From positions 1-64,000 of the forward strand of contig NZ_JAODNK010000010.1 of assembly GCF_025465275.1 (NCBI RefSeq): a stretch of DNA of 64,000 nucleotides. The letters run 5' to 3'. Positions 33,073-42,118 of this stretch are shown in pieces; within the stretch, counting starts at the first letter, position 1; each line of letters begins with the position of its first letter. The translations under genes and the position numbers were made by a program. Below the pieces are notes generated by a model. The model was given only the letters and a program-made list of their open reading frames with translations, was not told the origin of the DNA and ran no database searches. The stretch is from Nocardia sp. Lineage in GTDB: Bacteria; Actinomycetota; Actinomycetes; Mycobacteriales; Mycobacteriaceae.

Positions 33073-33258
33073 CTACTTCCGCAACACAGCCCGCAAAGCT
33101 ATGGAGAGGAAGGCAACGCCAACACATGCCTGCGCATAGTGAATCGACGTCCTATCGCCCAGCCCGCGTGTGAAAACGTAGTAGAGGCACAATGCCATCA
33201 GTACGGCACATATGACTCCGGCAACCAAACGTACCCACCGGGTCCCCCGAGAGCTCAT
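33073..33258 (-). CDS. Small two-helix membrane protein
   Basis: 61 residues with two hydrophobic segments: VRLVAGVICAVLMALCLYYVF and ACVGVAFLSIALRAVL, joined by a short charged loop. The ATG has GGATTCACGGG upstream. It ends 15 bp from the convergent TetR gene. It is short, so chance is possible, but the regular two-helix pattern and start support a real gene. Function is unknown. Confidence 0.5.
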   Translation of the reverse strand: MSSRGTRWVRLVAGVICAVLMALCLYYVFTRGLGDRTSIHYAQACVGVAFLSIALRAVLRK

Positions 33259-33487
33259 ACCCGTGAATCCTAGTGCGTCAAGATGTTTCGGCCATGCCCC
33301 GAGCGCACGTGCCCCGCAGTCGCAGCAGATGTTCCGAGCCCCAACGGGTCTGGAGCTACGTTCCCGCGACCGCCGATCGATCGCTGGCGTGATGGGGCGG
33401 CCGCACCGGGTTGGTGGGGAGAGGCGACGTGTAGCCGGAGGGTGATTATCGGCGAACAGTAGGCTGGCGAAGGACTGAGAGGTGCGT

Positions 33488-33503
33488 CCGCTGGATGCAG
33501 CGG
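33488..33503 (+). promoter_or_regulatory. Leader hairpin before the MutS-like genes
   Basis: CCGCTG-GATG-CAGCGG is a 6-bp stem with a 4-base loop, about 15 bp before the first start codon and followed by GGTGAGAGGG (the ribosome site). It may affect mRNA stability or translation of the coupled MutS-like pair. The 230 bp upstream hold no gene that I recognise; the A+T-richer TGATTATCGGCGAACAGTAGG near 33450 may include the promoter. Confidence 0.35.
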
Positions 33504-33518
33504 AGGTGAGAGGGTTCG

Positions 33519-35045
33519 ATGATGCGGTTGCCGAGTGTGCTGTGGCGTGAAGCCGAGCGCAGAATCACCGTGCAGCCCGATGCCGCCATGATTTCCGACC
33601 TGAATCTCGAACGCGTCTTTGCCGAAATCGCGGGGCCGGGTAGCAGCGAATCGGTCGATCATCTCCTGCGCACGCCACTGCTGCACAGCGAGGATGTCGA
33701 GTACCGCCGGGAGGTCTTCCAGGACCTTTCATCGCTGGCCCTGCGTGCGCAACTCGAGGCGTTTTCGCGGTCGATGTCGAATATCCGGCAGCAGCTTTCC
33801 GAATTGCCGACGGTCCGCCACACGGTCCTCAGGTGCCGGCTTCGCCTGGATGTCTTGCATGCCTATTGCCAGACCGTGCTGACCCTGCGTCAGGGCCTGG
33901 ATGGAGTGGTACTCGAGTCGCGTGGGCTGGCGGCGTGGCGAGATTACTTGAATATCTATGTCGCCCGTGCCGAGTTCGGAGAGCTCGTATCGGGATGTGA
34001 AGAGGTACTCGCCGGCCTCGGGGAAATCCGTTACTCGATGCGAATCGACGATCATCGGATAGTGATCGGTGCGGCCAGTGGCGCGCCCGATTACGCCGCG
34101 GCAGTCGAGCGTGTGTTCGAGCCGTTCCTGCGCGGCTGGGCGCCTGCCGGTCTGGACGGCATTCCGTGGTCCACGAGCGTGCACCCGGTCGAGGAGCGTG
34201 TTCTCGACGAGCTTGTTCAAATATTTCCGCGCCCGTTTCGCCGGATGATCGAACACTCCGAGTCCGGCGGTGAATTCATGGATCCGGTGATCGATCGGGT
34301 CGATGATGAACTTCAATTCTACTTTTCGTATCTCCATCTGGTCGATAAATTGTCTGCCCGCGGCTTGGAGTTCTGCCTTCCCGAGGTTACCGATTCGTTC
34401 GACAGCATTCGAGTGCAGGGCGCGTACGATTTGGCGCTCGCCTTGAAATGTGTCGACGAAGGCGAGGTGCCTGTCGCCAATGACTATCATCTTTCCGGCA
34501 GTGAACGCATCATCGTGGTTACCGGCCCGAACCAAGGCGGCAAGAGTACTTTCGCTCGAATGTTCGGCCAGGTGGCCTATCTTGCGGCTCTGGGCTGTCC
34601 GGTTCCGGCGCGTCGAGCGAGAATAATGCTCGCCGACGGAATACATACTCATTTCGAGAGGCGTGAGGAATCGTCCGACGCGGCAGGCAAACTTCAGAGT
34701 GAGCTGACGGCGATCAATGAAACACTCAAATACTCGACCGACCGCACAATCATCATCCTGAACGAGAGTTTCAGCTCGACCACCACCGTGGATGCGCAGC
34801 ATATCGGGGAAAAAGTCCTGAGAAAAATATCGGAGCGTAAATCCATCGCAATTTTTGTGACATTTCTCGACGAACTATCGGGGTTGGATGGCGTCGTGAG
34901 CATGGTTGCCGGCATCGGCGACGATCCGACGCTCCGGACGTTCAGGTTGGAACGAAAACCGGCGGATGGCCGGGCATATGCGGTGGCCCTGGCAGATCAG
35001 TTCGACCTGTCCTATGACGCCATTGTCGGGAGGGTGGCACGGTGA
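33519..35045 (+). CDS. MutS-like ATPase, first of a coupled pair
   Basis: 508 residues; the C-terminal third is a MutS/Rad50-like ABC ATPase and the N-terminal 330 residues are a helical lever/clamp-like region without the mismatch-recognition domain of MutS. Walker A is GPNQGGKST (about 336-344). Walker B is IIILNESFSST with Asn where MutS has Asp (NE instead of DE). The H-loop position is FVTFLDEL, without histidine. The downstream gene overlaps its stop by four bases. Codons such as ATA, AAA and TTG are more frequent than in neighbouring genes, suggesting transfer. A classical mismatch-repair role is unlikely. The name is based on fold; function unknown. Confidence 0.75.
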   Translation: MMRLPSVLWREAERRITVQPDAAMISDLNLERVFAEIAGPGSSESVDHLLRTPLLHSEDVEYRREVFQDLSSLALRAQLEAFSRSMSNIRQQLSELPTVRHTVLRCRLRLDVLHAYCQTVLTLRQGLDGVVLESRGLAAWRDYLNIYVARAEFGELVSGCEEVLAGLGEIRYSMRIDDHRIVIGAASGAPDYAAAVERVFEPFLRGWAPAGLDGIPWSTSVHPVEERVLDELVQIFPRPFRRMIEHSESGGEFMDPVIDRVDDELQFYFSYLHLVDKLSARGLEFCLPEVTDSFDSIRVQGAYDLALALKCVDEGEVPVANDYHLSGSERIIVVTGPNQGGKSTFARMFGQVAYLAALGCPVPARRARIMLADGIHTHFERREESSDAAGKLQSELTAINETLKYSTDRTIIILNESFSSTTTVDAQHIGEKVLRKISERKSIAIFVTFLDELSGLDGVVSMVAGIGDDPTLRTFRLERKPADGRAYAVALADQFDLSYDAIVGRVAR

Positions 35046-36547
35046 GGGTGAATCTCCTCGGGCCGGCCGGGTGGGGTCTGTCCCAGGTCGGGGAGAACGG
35101 CAAAACCGTCGCCGACGATCTCGAGCTGTCCATTGTGTACGGCGTGATGGCAGGTGCAGACCAGTTCATCCGCACCGTCGTCGCTGATGTAATTCCGAGA
35201 TCATTGACCGATCCGAATGCCATCGAATACCGGCAGCGGGTCGTGATCGACAGCTGTGCGAATCCGAAGCTGGTCCGGGAGCTCTATGCCATCGCGACCG
35301 ACGCCGTCGGCGCGCGACGGTGGACGGTCGGGCGCGATCGTGGCGCGCGTGGAAAGCTGTACTTATCCCTGGAGCCGCTCACCAAGCTCATCGGCTTTTT
35401 GCGGCTGGTGCGATCCAGATGCGAACTGAATTCCTCGTCCTTCCGATCGGAGGGATTGGCTGGATTGGCCGATAGGCTCGCCGGCACCTTCGGAGAAGAA
35501 TATCTGACAGAACTCGAGCGCTACCTCGATGCCCTTCAGTTCGAACACGGTTTCGAGATCAGCGCAGAGCTCGGTTCGGAGGGCGGGATTGCCAACACCG
35601 TATTGCATGAACCGCGGACGCAACCTCGACGCCGTCAATCGGTATTCGGCCAGCGGGAGCGTCACACAATAGAGGTCACCGACACCGACGAGAGCGCCAA
35701 GCAGTTCGTCTGGCGTCTTGTCGGAAAGAGCCTCGATCGTGTTGCCGACGTGGTCGCCCATGTCACCGATGTGATCGTCGACTTCTTTCAAGCTCTACGC
35801 ACGGAGCTGGCCTTCTTCGTCGGTTGTGTAAACCTCTCCGAGCGCCTACAGGGTGACGGGTATGCGGTGTGCTTTCCACACCCGTTGCCGCAGGGCAGTG
35901 GCGCATCCTTCAGCTTTCGATCGTTGCGAGACCCGGCGCTCTGCCTGTCCGGCGTATCGGCAGTCGAGGGGAACTCGGTCGACGGCCGGGGCAGACAGCT
36001 GACGGTCGTCACGGGCGCCAATAGTGGTGGGAAGTCGACCTTCCTCCGCAGTCTCGGCGCAGCCCAGATCATGATGCAAGCGGGCATGTTCGTAGTTGCG
36101 GAAGCCTATGAAGCAGACATCAGGGACGGAATTTTCACCCACTTTCGTCTACAAGACGACTCCTCGATGACCTACGGCAGGTTGAAGGAGGAGTTGGTGC
36201 GGATGCGCGACCTCACGAATCGGATCAAGCCGGCGTCCATGGTGCTGTGGAACGAACCGTTTGCCTCGACGAGTGAGCGCGAGGCCACCGAAATCCTGGC
36301 GCCGATCACCGCGGCGCTGCTCGACTCGGGCGTGAAAGTGATTGTGGTGACACACTTGTACGATTTCGCGGCTGGGCTGTCGGACCGTCAGCGAGCCACC
36401 GACCTCTTCCTTCGTGCGGAGCGGTTACCCGATGGTTCGCGAACCTTTCGACTGAAAACCGGTGCGCCTGCTACCACGAGCCACGCCCTGGATATTTATC
36501 GGGGAATCTTCGGACACGACGGCGATTCGGAGCCGGATCAGACGTAA
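35042..36547 (+). CDS. MutS-like ATPase, second of a coupled pair
   Basis: 501 residues with GTG start overlapping the TGA of the first gene, so co-translation is likely. Again an N-terminal helical region (about 1-310) precedes an ABC ATPase domain: Walker A GANSGGKST (about 325-333), a signature-like DDSSMTYGRLKEEL, Walker B MVLWNEPFAST with the same NE in place of DE, and a normal H-loop VVTHLYDF. No mismatch-binding or HNH/Smr nuclease domain is present. The two proteins plausibly form an asymmetric heterodimer in which only this subunit has a full H-loop. Function unknown; nucleic-acid surveillance or defence are possibilities. Confidence 0.75.
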   Translation: MRVNLLGPAGWGLSQVGENGKTVADDLELSIVYGVMAGADQFIRTVVADVIPRSLTDPNAIEYRQRVVIDSCANPKLVRELYAIATDAVGARRWTVGRDRGARGKLYLSLEPLTKLIGFLRLVRSRCELNSSSFRSEGLAGLADRLAGTFGEEYLTELERYLDALQFEHGFEISAELGSEGGIANTVLHEPRTQPRRRQSVFGQRERHTIEVTDTDESAKQFVWRLVGKSLDRVADVVAHVTDVIVDFFQALRTELAFFVGCVNLSERLQGDGYAVCFPHPLPQGSGASFSFRSLRDPALCLSGVSAVEGNSVDGRGRQLTVVTGANSGGKSTFLRSLGAAQIMMQAGMFVVAEAYEADIRDGIFTHFRLQDDSSMTYGRLKEELVRMRDLTNRIKPASMVLWNEPFASTSEREATEILAPITAALLDSGVKVIVVTHLYDFAAGLSDRQRATDLFLRAERLPDGSRTFRLKTGAPATTSHALDIYRGIFGHDGDSEPDQT

Positions 36548-36606
36548 TCACCTCACCGGCACACTCATCCGCGAGATCCCCTCAATCCCCTTGCTGCTGA
36601 GGCAAG

Positions 36607-37281
36607 ATGCGTGGCATGAAGGTAATCCTCTTCGGCGCGACCGGCATGATTGGGCAGGGGGTTCTCAATGAGTGCCTCCGGGACGAGCGGGTCGAGCAGG
36701 TCCTCGCCGTTGGGCGCAGCTCGCTGGGGATCGAGAATCCCAAGCTGCGTGAGCTGGTCCAGCCCGATCCGACCGATCTCTCCGCGATCGCCGGTGAGCT
36801 GCCGGAGTTCGATGCGTGCTTCTTCTGCCTCGGCGTCTCCTCCGTCGGCATGAAGGAGGACGCCTACCGCCGCATCACCTACGACCTCGCGTTGCAGGCC
36901 GGTCGCACGCTGGCCGCCGCGAACCCGAAGCTGACGTTCATCTATGTCTCCGGGCAGGGCACCGACAGCACCGAGCAGGGCCGCTCGATGTGGGCGCGCG
37001 TGAAGGGGAAGACCGAGAACGATCTGCTCGCACTTCCCTTCCAGGCGTACATGTTCCGGCCCGGATTTGTGCAGCCGATGGACGGCGTCATCTCCAAGAC
37101 CCCGCTGTATCGCGCCGCGTATGCGGTTACCGGGCCGCTGATTCCGCTGTTCAAACGGCTGGCGCCGAACGCGGTCAATGACAATCGGGAGATCGGCCGC
37201 GCCATGATCGCGGTCGCGGCCTCCGGGTCGGACACTCGCGTGCTCACGCCCCGCGAGATCAACGCGCGAGCTAATTCTTAG
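36607..37281 (+). CDS. NAD(P)-binding Rossmann-fold protein (atypical SDR, HTATIP2-like)
   Basis: 224 residues (or 221 from an ATG three codons later). GATGMIGQG at about 10-18 binds the dinucleotide. FFCLGVSSVGMKED and the YVSGQGTDSTEQGRS region occupy the active-site area, where the classical YxxxK is replaced, as in the atypical SDR/NmrA-like group. The C-terminal helices include PLYRAAYAVTGPLIPLFKRL. It is a single gene 60 bp after the MutS-like pair. Catalytic activity is uncertain; a redox-sensing role is also possible. Confidence 0.8.
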   Translation: MRGMKVILFGATGMIGQGVLNECLRDERVEQVLAVGRSSLGIENPKLRELVQPDPTDLSAIAGELPEFDACFFCLGVSSVGMKEDAYRRITYDLALQAGRTLAAANPKLTFIYVSGQGTDSTEQGRSMWARVKGKTENDLLALPFQAYMFRPGFVQPMDGVISKTPLYRAAYAVTGPLIPLFKRLAPNAVNDNREIGRAMIAVAASGSDTRVLTPREINARANS

Positions 37282-37308
37282 CGGGGGAGTGTCCGCGCTG
37301 GCGGCCGA

Positions 37309-37749
37309 TCAGCCTGGCCGATTGCCCGGCTGGAAATAGACCACCTCCCAGAGGTGCCCGTCGGGGTCCCCGAAGTACCCGGCATAAATCCCCCACGGCC
37401 GCTCGAGCGGTGCGCGCACCACGGTGCCGCCGGCCTCGAGAACACGCTGGAGAACGCCGTCCACATCCTCGCGACTGTCCACGAAGTAACCGAGGCTCAT
37501 CGGTGACCCGGCGACCCGTTCGATGGGGACGCCGGCATCCTTCGCCAGATCATCACGCGAGTACAGCGACAGAATGAGCCCACTGTCGAGGGTGAACATG
37601 GCGACCGCGCCCCCGGGATTGTCGTCGTCGCGGGCATACTCGGTGCCGATGATCCCGGGCGAGCTCAACCCGAGCCCCTCCCGATAGAACCGCAACGATC
37701 GATCCAGATCCCGCACCCCGAGCGTCACGGCCCCGATATTCGCCGTCAT
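37309..37749 (-). CDS. VOC-family protein (glyoxalase/bleomycin-resistance-like)
   Basis: 146 residues with the VOC pattern VTLGVRDLDRSLRFYREGLGL at the N terminus and WGIYAGYFGDPDGHLWEVVYF at the C terminus, where the Asp-Pro-Asp-Gly-His and Glu residues are the usual metal-binding set. The ATG was chosen over one five codons upstream because GGAGG stands eight bases before it. Function unknown. It ends 27 bp from the convergent Rossmann-fold gene. Confidence 0.87.
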   Translation of the reverse strand: MTANIGAVTLGVRDLDRSLRFYREGLGLSSPGIIGTEYARDDDNPGGAVAMFTLDSGLILSLYSRDDLAKDAGVPIERVAGSPMSLGYFVDSREDVDGVLQRVLEAGGTVVRAPLERPWGIYAGYFGDPDGHLWEVVYFQPGNRPG

Positions 37750-37870
37750 ATCGACCTCCTCCACGTCTTCGATCGACTCGTGCTCGGCTCATCGAACCGG
37801 ATGCACCCGGTACAGGATGGCTGCCCACGCCGACCTGAGTCTTGCAGGAATCGGACAGCTGATCTCGTGC

Positions 37871-37910
37871 GTCAGGGCCGCGCCAGGACCGTGTCAGGGC
37901 GACGTCAGGT
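37871..37910. promoter_or_regulatory. Four heptameric direct repeats with 11-bp period
   Basis: GTCAGGG, GCCAGGA, GTCAGGG and GTCAGGT start at 37871, 37882, 37893 and 37904, each followed by a four-base spacer. Heptamers with 4-bp spacers (11-bp period) are the classic site layout for SARP/AfsR and OmpR/PhoP-type winged-helix regulators. They end 33 bp before the GtrA-like start, with CAGTAT as a possible -10 box in between. A SARP regulator is encoded 600 bp downstream. Confidence 0.65.
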
Positions 37911-37942
37911 CGGTGTAAGCCCGGCTGGCGACAGTATCCATT

Positions 37943-38479
37943 GTGAACAGCACAGCAATTGCAGCTCCCGGGATGCGGAACGCCTACGCGGACACCTCGA
38001 TCCTCGACGGCATCGATCTGACTATCGGTGCCGGCTACCCGATGCTGCGCACGGAATGGCTCGCCCGCTTCGACCGCGTGGCGCAGTATCTGCGCGGCGA
38101 TCACGCGTTCGCCCAGCTGATCCGCTTCGCTCTGGTCGGCGGCTCCAGCAATATCGCCTATGTCGTGTTGTTCACGGCCATGAACGGGGTCAGCCCGCTG
38201 GTCGCCAATATCGCAGGCTCGATCGTCAGCACGGTGATCGCGAACGAACTGCACCGCCGGCTCACCTTCCGCGCGTCCGGCCGGGTCGGCTGGTTCAGCG
38301 CACAGTGGGAAGGCGGCGCGCTGGCCATGATCGGCCTGCTGATCAGCACAGCGGCCCTGGCCGGCCTGGAGTTCTGGGCCCCCGGCCTCGGCGAGATCGC
38401 ACAGGCGACCGCCATGATCGTCGTCATGGCGGTGGTCGGCGGCCTGCGCTTCCTGGCACTGCGCGGCTTCGTCTTCTGA
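37943..38479 (+). CDS. GtrA-like membrane protein
   Basis: 178 residues, GTG start. After a polar N-terminal region of about 55 residues come four hydrophobic segments, with LIRFALVGGSSNIAYVVLF (about 58-77) and a RxTFRxSGR-type cytosolic loop that are characteristic of the GtrA/teichoic-acid-glycosylation family. GtrA proteins flip polyprenyl-phosphate sugars or support cell-wall glycosylation. The long N terminus is unusual. The four heptameric repeats upstream suggest control by a SARP- or OmpR-type activator; the gene converges with the SARP gene. Confidence 0.85.
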   Translation: MNSTAIAAPGMRNAYADTSILDGIDLTIGAGYPMLRTEWLARFDRVAQYLRGDHAFAQLIRFALVGGSSNIAYVVLFTAMNGVSPLVANIAGSIVSTVIANELHRRLTFRASGRVGWFSAQWEGGALAMIGLLISTAALAGLEFWAPGLGEIAQATAMIVVMAVVGGLRFLALRGFVF

Positions 38480-38542
38480 AATGGCCTTCAAGACACGAGA
38501 CATCGTGGCCGACCGCCGAGCGGATGCGTTGCTGACCGTTTG

Positions 38543-41500
38543 TCAGGTGTCGGCACTCCGACGTCGACTCTCGATGACTGCGAATATGAGCTTCCAGGCC
38601 TCGGTACGTGGCATTCGCGCGCCGTCGTCGTACGCCGTTGCGAACGGGGACTCCCTCAGAATTGCGTTGGCCTGCTGCGTGATTCGACGCACGTCGATGT
38701 CGTCGGGGTCATCCGCACCGCGCAGCGCGGCGGCGGTTCCGAGTAGCCGTGCCGCGTCGGTCGGATGGTCCCGCCGCAATTCGATCCCGGCGACGACGAC
38801 CGCGATCGAGGCGGCGATCGGTGTGTACCAGGTGGAGGCGAGATGCACCGCTGGGTGGTCGAGGCTGCGCAGGGCGGCTTCCGTATTGCCGTCCGCAGTG
38901 TCGGCCTGCGCGAGCATACCGAGCAATAGTGCGGTCAGGGGCACTGGAATCGCCTCTCCGGCAGGCGGATCGGCCAGCCCGGCCAGCGCGTGCTCTCGAG
39001 CTCGATCGTATTGCCCGGCCCAGCACTCCAATTGGGCGAGCCCGAGCCGCACATGTGCCGTCCACTCGGCGGAGTCGACCCGGGATGCCTTCTGCAGCAG
39101 ACCCTCCAGGTGCAGTCGGCCCCCGTCGATGTCCCCGCCCCGAGCTCTTGTCAGCGTGGCCCCCACATCGTTCTCGATCGTGTAGTCCCGCAAACCGAGT
39201 TCGAGGAAGTATTGCGTCCCCCGCTCGTTCATAGCGAGTGCACCGCTTTGATCGCCGGACAGCCGCAACGCCCCGCCGAGGCTGCTCAATGCCGTTGCGA
39301 TTCCCCACCGTTCGCCCAGTTCCTCGAAACCCGCCACCGCACGCAGCAGTAATTCCTGTGCCACGGTGAGGTTTCCGGTGTTCATAGCGAACAGCCCGCG
39401 AAGCAATAGCTCGAACGCCCGATCCCACGGATCCTGCCGCCCGTCGTCCGATACACCGCTGAACTCCGACAGCTCGGCCGCGACCTGAGGCGCTGCGAGA
39501 GCGGCTCCCAGTCGGGCTAATGCGAACATCGGATGTGCGTAAGGGCCGATGCCGCAGGCGATCTCGACCGGTTCGGCGTAAGCGTTTCCAGGTTCGAGCG
39601 CATCTATCGCCAGCGCATATGCCGTGCCGATCAACGCCCGATCCGCCTGAGCTGCCTGAGCTGCCGCTCCGGACACCTCGACAATGCGAGCGAGCAGTTC
39701 CTGCGACTCCGGCGGATTTCCCCGCATGAACCAGAACCAGCACAGCCCAATGCCGAACCGAACTGCGGTATCGCCGTCCCGCACGTCGACGGCCCCTCGA
39801 ATCGCCGCCAGTAAATTCGCCCGCTCAGCCGAAATCCTGGCAAGCCAAAGTAATTGATCAGCCGTCCGCAACCGCGGCTCCGCAGTCTCGACCAACTCGA
39901 GCAGATACCGAGTATGCCGAGCCCGGCCGAAATCGACCTCATCCCGCGCGGCAAGCCGTTCGAGCCCGTACTCCCGAATCGTCTCCAACATCCGATACCG
40001 CGGTTCACCCGCCTCGTCGACCCCAGCAAGATGCAGCAGTGACTTGTCGACGAGCGCCGACAAGAGGTCGCCGGGCCGGGAGTCGCACCGGGACGGTGAC
40101 ACGTCGCCGGGCCGGGCGTCGTGCCGAGAGGGTGACAGGATGCCGGGCCGAGAATCCGGCAAACCGCCGCGCTGGGAGTTGGGCAGGTCACCTGGCAAGG
40201 AGTCGGGGAGCCCGATAGCGTGCGCGGCCGCCTCGGTGATGCTGTCGGGCACCACCGCCAGTCGCTCGAGGAACGTCCGCTCGTCGGTATCGAGCAGCTG
40301 CCAACTCCACTCGACTACGGCCCGCAGCGTTTGGTGCCGAGGCAGCGCGGTCCGGCTACCTCGGGTCAGCAGCCGGAATCGATCGTCCAGTCGGGCCGCG
40401 ATCGTCTCGATCGGCAGTGTGCGCAGCCGCGCCGCCGCAAGTTCGATCGCGAGGGGGAGCCCATCCAGACGCCGGCATATCTCGACAACTGCCGCTACCG
40501 AGTCGGCAGCGATCTCGGGCCGCACCGAACGTGCTCTGTCATAGAACAATTGGATCGCCGAACAATCGCGCGCCTGCTGCTCGGTCGCACCGGGTGCGGG
40601 CAGATCCAGCGACCGCACCGAGTGCAGGGCCTCCCCATCGATCCGCAGCGGTTCACGACTGGTAGCCAAGACACGCAGCTGGGGGCACCGGGTGAGCAGC
40701 GTTTCGGCAAGCGCCGCAACAGCATCGATGACGTGCTCACAGTTGTCCAGCACCAGGACCACATCGTCGCCGATCAACGCGCCGATCAAACTCTCGACAA
40801 TCTCGGTTCCACTCGGCGTGGGGGAGCGCGCAGGCAGCCCTATCCCGCGCCGCCGGAGCACATCGAGCACCGCCCCGGGCACGTCCTCAGCCCCGACCGG
40901 CGCCAGCGCGACCAACCACACCCCGCCGGAAGTCGTGAGTTCGCTCCCCGCGGTACTCGCCAGCCGAGTCTTCCCAGCTCCACCAGGCCCGACCAGCGTG
41001 ACGAGCCTGTTCGATCCAAGCAGCGCCACCACCCGCCGGATATCGTCCTCGCGCCCAACGAAACTGGTCAGCGGCGCATCCAGATTCCCGCGCCGCTGAC
41101 CCGAATTCTCGTTGCGCTCACCCGAATTCCCGTGCTGCTTGCCGACGGTCCACCTACTGTCGCCCGGAGTGTGGCCGCGCTCGCCGAAGGTTCCGCTGTG
41201 CTCGTCCAAGGCACTGTTACCTGCTGCGGCAGCATTCCCTGCTGCCCGGCGCGATCGAATTGGCCGCATTTCCAGCCGGAGTGGTATCTCATCCCGCAGC
41301 ACCGCGAGGTGCGCGGCCTTCAACTCCGGCCCCGGGTCGCTACCGAACTTCTCCGCCAGCCGCCCGCGCACGTCGTCGTAAACCCCGAGCGCCTCGGTCC
41401 CACGCCCATATCCGGCCAGCACCCGAATCAGCTGCGCGTGCAACCGTTCTCGCAGCGGATGTTCGCCGGTGAGCGCCTCGAGCTCCGCGATCAACTCATG

Positions 41501-42016
41501 CGAGCCACCCAATTCGAGGTCGGCCTCGATCCGGTTCTCCAGCACCGTCACTCGCGTACGTTCGAGCCGCTGTGCCGCGGCATCGGCGAACCCGTTGCCC
41601 CGCACATCCACCAGTGCCGGCCCACGCCACAGACTCAGCGCTTCCCGCAGCGTGGCGGCAGCCTCCGCGGCCTGCCCCCGCACAAGCAGCTCTCGCCCCA
41701 CCCGCGCGAGCTGTTCGAACCGCACGGCATCAACCACGTCCGCCTCGACGGCCAACTGGTACCCACCCGGCCCGGAAGTGAGCAGCACAGGATCACCCAG
41801 GACCCGCCGCAACCGTGACACCAGCGACTGGAGCGCATTGGTCTCGTCGGTAGCCGGCTCATCGTCGCGCAGCGCCTCGACCAATACCTCCGCCCGCACG
41901 GCCCGCCCCGCATCCAGCGCGAGCCGAGCCAGCAGCGCCCGAAGCCGTGGCCCGCCGACATTCACCGGACCGTTTCCCGTATCCAGCAGCAGTGGCCCGA
42001 GCAGGTATACGCGCAC
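38543..42016 (-). CDS. SARP/AfsR-type regulator with NB-ARC ATPase and TPR repeats
   Basis: 1157 residues, GTG start. Domains in order: an OmpR-like winged helix (about 1-90, GNGPVNVGGPRLRALLARLAL), a bacterial transcriptional activator domain (about 97-240), a low-complexity linker (255-312), an NB-ARC/STAND ATPase with Walker A GPGGAGKT (343-350) and Walker B VVLVLDNCEHV (about 415), a winged-helix region and tetratricopeptide-like repeats to the C terminus. This is the AfsR layout: an activator of secondary metabolism or envelope genes that acts as an ATP-driven switch. A 12-residue tandem repeat interrupts the post-ATPase region. The four heptads at 37.9 kb are a possible target. Confidence 0.9.
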   Translation of the reverse strand: MRVYLLGPLLLDTGNGPVNVGGPRLRALLARLALDAGRAVRAEVLVEALRDDEPATDETNALQSLVSRLRRVLGDPVLLTSGPGGYQLAVEADVVDAVRFEQLARVGRELLVRGQAAEAAATLREALSLWRGPALVDVRGNGFADAAAQRLERTRVTVLENRIEADLELGGSHELIAELEALTGEHPLRERLHAQLIRVLAGYGRGTEALGVYDDVRGRLAEKFGSDPGPELKAAHLAVLRDEIPLRLEMRPIRSRRAAGNAAAAGNSALDEHSGTFGERGHTPGDSRWTVGKQHGNSGERNENSGQRRGNLDAPLTSFVGREDDIRRVVALLGSNRLVTLVGPGGAGKTRLASTAGSELTTSGGVWLVALAPVGAEDVPGAVLDVLRRRGIGLPARSPTPSGTEIVESLIGALIGDDVVLVLDNCEHVIDAVAALAETLLTRCPQLRVLATSREPLRIDGEALHSVRSLDLPAPGATEQQARDCSAIQLFYDRARSVRPEIAADSVAAVVEICRRLDGLPLAIELAAARLRTLPIETIAARLDDRFRLLTRGSRTALPRHQTLRAVVEWSWQLLDTDERTFLERLAVVPDSITEAAAHAIGLPDSLPGDLPNSQRGGLPDSRPGILSPSRHDARPGDVSPSRCDSRPGDLLSALVDKSLLHLAGVDEAGEPRYRMLETIREYGLERLAARDEVDFGRARHTRYLLELVETAEPRLRTADQLLWLARISAERANLLAAIRGAVDVRDGDTAVRFGIGLCWFWFMRGNPPESQELLARIVEVSGAAAQAAQADRALIGTAYALAIDALEPGNAYAEPVEIACGIGPYAHPMFALARLGAALAAPQVAAELSEFSGVSDDGRQDPWDRAFELLLRGLFAMNTGNLTVAQELLLRAVAGFEELGERWGIATALSSLGGALRLSGDQSGALAMNERGTQYFLELGLRDYTIENDVGATLTRARGGDIDGGRLHLEGLLQKASRVDSAEWTAHVRLGLAQLECWAGQYDRAREHALAGLADPPAGEAIPVPLTALLLGMLAQADTADGNTEAALRSLDHPAVHLASTWYTPIAASIAVVVAGIELRRDHPTDAARLLGTAAALRGADDPDDIDVRRITQQANAILRESPFATAYDDGARMPRTEAWKLIFAVIESRRRSADT
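40067..40165. repeat. In-frame 36-bp tandem repeat within the SARP gene
   Basis: Two full units (40067-40102 and 40103-40138) and a degraded third, beginning GTCGCCGGGCCGGG, each 36 bp, so each adds twelve residues (such as SPSRCDSRPGD). They lie after the ATPase domain in a Pro/Ser/Asp-rich stretch absent from usual AfsR-type proteins. Confidence 0.75.
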
Positions 42017-42118
42017 CAGCCCACTATCGCAGCATTACCGGCCCGATCACCGAGCCGGTCGGATACTCCGCGAAAGCTGTTCCAGCCGATGGCCGTTGGA
42101 CAGCTCGAGCGACGACAC

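Noticed and set aside
40220..41818. 532-codon plus-strand frame opposite the SARP gene
   Set aside because: Antisense to the NB-ARC domain; Pro/Arg/Gln-rich noise.
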